A program made the position numbers and the translations under genes. From the NCBI GenBank assembly GCA_945861195.1, contig CAMATS010000178.1, positions 1 through 5,608 on the forward strand: a stretch of DNA of 5,608 nt. Direction: 5' to 3'. A model generated the notes under the pieces. The model searched no databases. It was not told the origin of the DNA and worked only from the letters and a program-made list of their open reading frames with translations. Source of the DNA: Rhodoferax sp. OV413 (GTDB taxonomy: Bacteria > Pseudomonadota > Gammaproteobacteria > Burkholderiales > Burkholderiaceae_C). Of this stretch, positions 4,990-5,608 are shown one piece after another. The stretch's first letter is position 1. Each line of letters begins with the position of its first letter.

Positions 4990-5608
4990 ATGAACCTCAC
5001 CCCCCTGTCTGACCCGAACACCGCCATCGCCCCAGAAGATGAAAACCAGTTGATGCTGGAGCGCCGGGAGAAGCTCAGGGCGCTGCGCGAGCTGCAAGCG
5101 CAGGGCGCGGGGGTGGCATTTCCCAATGATTTCAAACCCGCCGACCGCGCCGAGGCTCTCTTTGCAGCCCATGGCGGCCAGACCAGCGAGGATCTGCTGG
5201 CCCAGGGCAGCCTGGCCAAGGTAGCCGGGCGCATGATGCTCAAACGGGTCATGGGAAAGGCCAGCTTCTGCACGCTGCAAGACAGCACCGGGCGCATCCA
5301 GATCTATGTCAAGGGCGAGGACGTGGGCGATGCGGTGTATGCCAGCTTCAAGCACTGGGACCTGGGCGACATCGTGGCAGCCGTTGGCCGGGTGTTCAAA
5401 ACCAAAACCGGCGAGCTCTCAATCCACGCCACCCAGGTGCGCCTGCTGACCAAAAGCCTGCGTCCGATGCCAGACAAGTTCCATGGCATTGCCGACCAGG
5501 AGGTCAAGTACCGCCAGCGCTATGTCGACTTGATGATGGACGAGACCACCCGCCAGCGCTTCACGGCGCGCAGCAAGGCTATCAGTGGTATGCGCGAGTT
5601 CATGGTGG
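4990..5608 (+). CDS. lysS: Lysyl-tRNA synthetase (class II) LysS, 5' part (3' end outside window)
   Basis: LysS charges tRNA-Lys with lysine in the cytoplasm. The frame from the ATG at 4990 is open to the end of the window, giving 206 residues of a protein normally about 500 long. An acidic, variable N-terminus is followed by a helical LMLERREKLRALRELQ segment (21-36) and FPNDFKP (44-50). The OB-fold anticodon-binding domain (about 75-155) contains VAGRMMLKRVMGKASF, LQDSTGRIQIYV and LGDIVAAVGRVFKTKTGELSI. The family linker KSLRPMPDKFHG leads into DQEVKYRQRYVDL (169-181). The final residues RFTARSKAISGMREFM begin class II motif 1. The catalytic motifs 2 and 3 lie outside. There is no prfB immediately upstream, unlike the enteric prfB-lysS arrangement; instead the gene is divergent from yggT. 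The Shine-Dalgarno is poor. The ATG at 4990 is accepted because it is the first Met ahead of the conserved region. Confidence 0.96.
   Translation, partial: MNLTPLSDPNTAIAPEDENQLMLERREKLRALRELQAQGAGVAFPNDFKPADRAEALFAAHGGQTSEDLLAQGSLAKVAGRMMLKRVMGKASFCTLQDSTGRIQIYVKGEDVGDAVYASFKHWDLGDIVAAVGRVFKTKTGELSIHATQVRLLTKSLRPMPDKFHGIADQEVKYRQRYVDLMMDETTRQRFTARSKAISGMREFMV

Noticed and set aside
4606..5355. A 249-codon open frame on the minus strand, covering the lysS start, the intergenic region and part of yggT
   Set aside because: It is antisense to lysS and out of frame with yggT. Translation is Cys/Arg-rich in the yggT part, typical of wrong-frame reading.

Overview
The window looks like an ordinary chromosomal housekeeping region from a GC-rich betaproteobacterium, most likely order Burkholderiales and probably a Comamonadaceae-like lineage. 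This is inferred from the remembered look of the proteins and from the gene order truA-trpF-trpB-trpA-accD; no database search was possible. There is no sign of mobile DNA, CRISPR, phage or RNA genes, and I found no evidence for a novel biological system.

Layout. Positions 1-4231 hold a tightly packed plus-strand gene train. It runs from the 3' part of truA (tRNA pseudouridine synthase, start outside the window) through trpF, trpB and trpA (the last steps of tryptophan synthesis) to accD (carboxyltransferase beta subunit of acetyl-CoA carboxylase). Junctions are a 4-base ATGA overlap (truA/trpF), an 8-base overlap (trpF/trpB), another ATGA overlap (trpB/trpA) and a 26-base gap with a clear Shine-Dalgarno (trpA/accD). 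This strongly suggests one polycistronic, translationally coupled unit whose main promoter lies upstream of the window. On the minus strand, 4232-4798 encodes a YggT-family membrane protein whose stop codon abuts the accD stop with no base between them. A 191-base intergenic region (4799-4989) separates it from the divergent plus-strand lysS (lysyl-tRNA synthetase), which begins at 4990 and runs off the right edge.

How the genes work together. TrpF isomerises phosphoribosylanthranilate to CdRP. TrpA and TrpB form the tryptophan synthase complex, which turns indole-3-glycerol phosphate and serine into tryptophan. The trpE/G/D/C genes are not here, so the pathway is split across the genome, as in many beta- and some gammaproteobacteria. 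AccD supplies malonyl-CoA for fatty acid synthesis. TruA and LysS act on tRNA. Catalytic residues expected for TrpF, TrpB, TrpA and the AccD zinc ribbon are present and no frame is broken, so the genes appear functional.

Points worth a second look are modest: the zero-gap tail-to-tail accD/yggT junction without a visible terminator, the absence of the commonly seen folC after accD, small repeats and competing hairpins in the yggT-lysS intergenic region, a C-terminal tail on TrpB, small TrpA deviations, and strong tryptophan depletion in the Trp enzymes.
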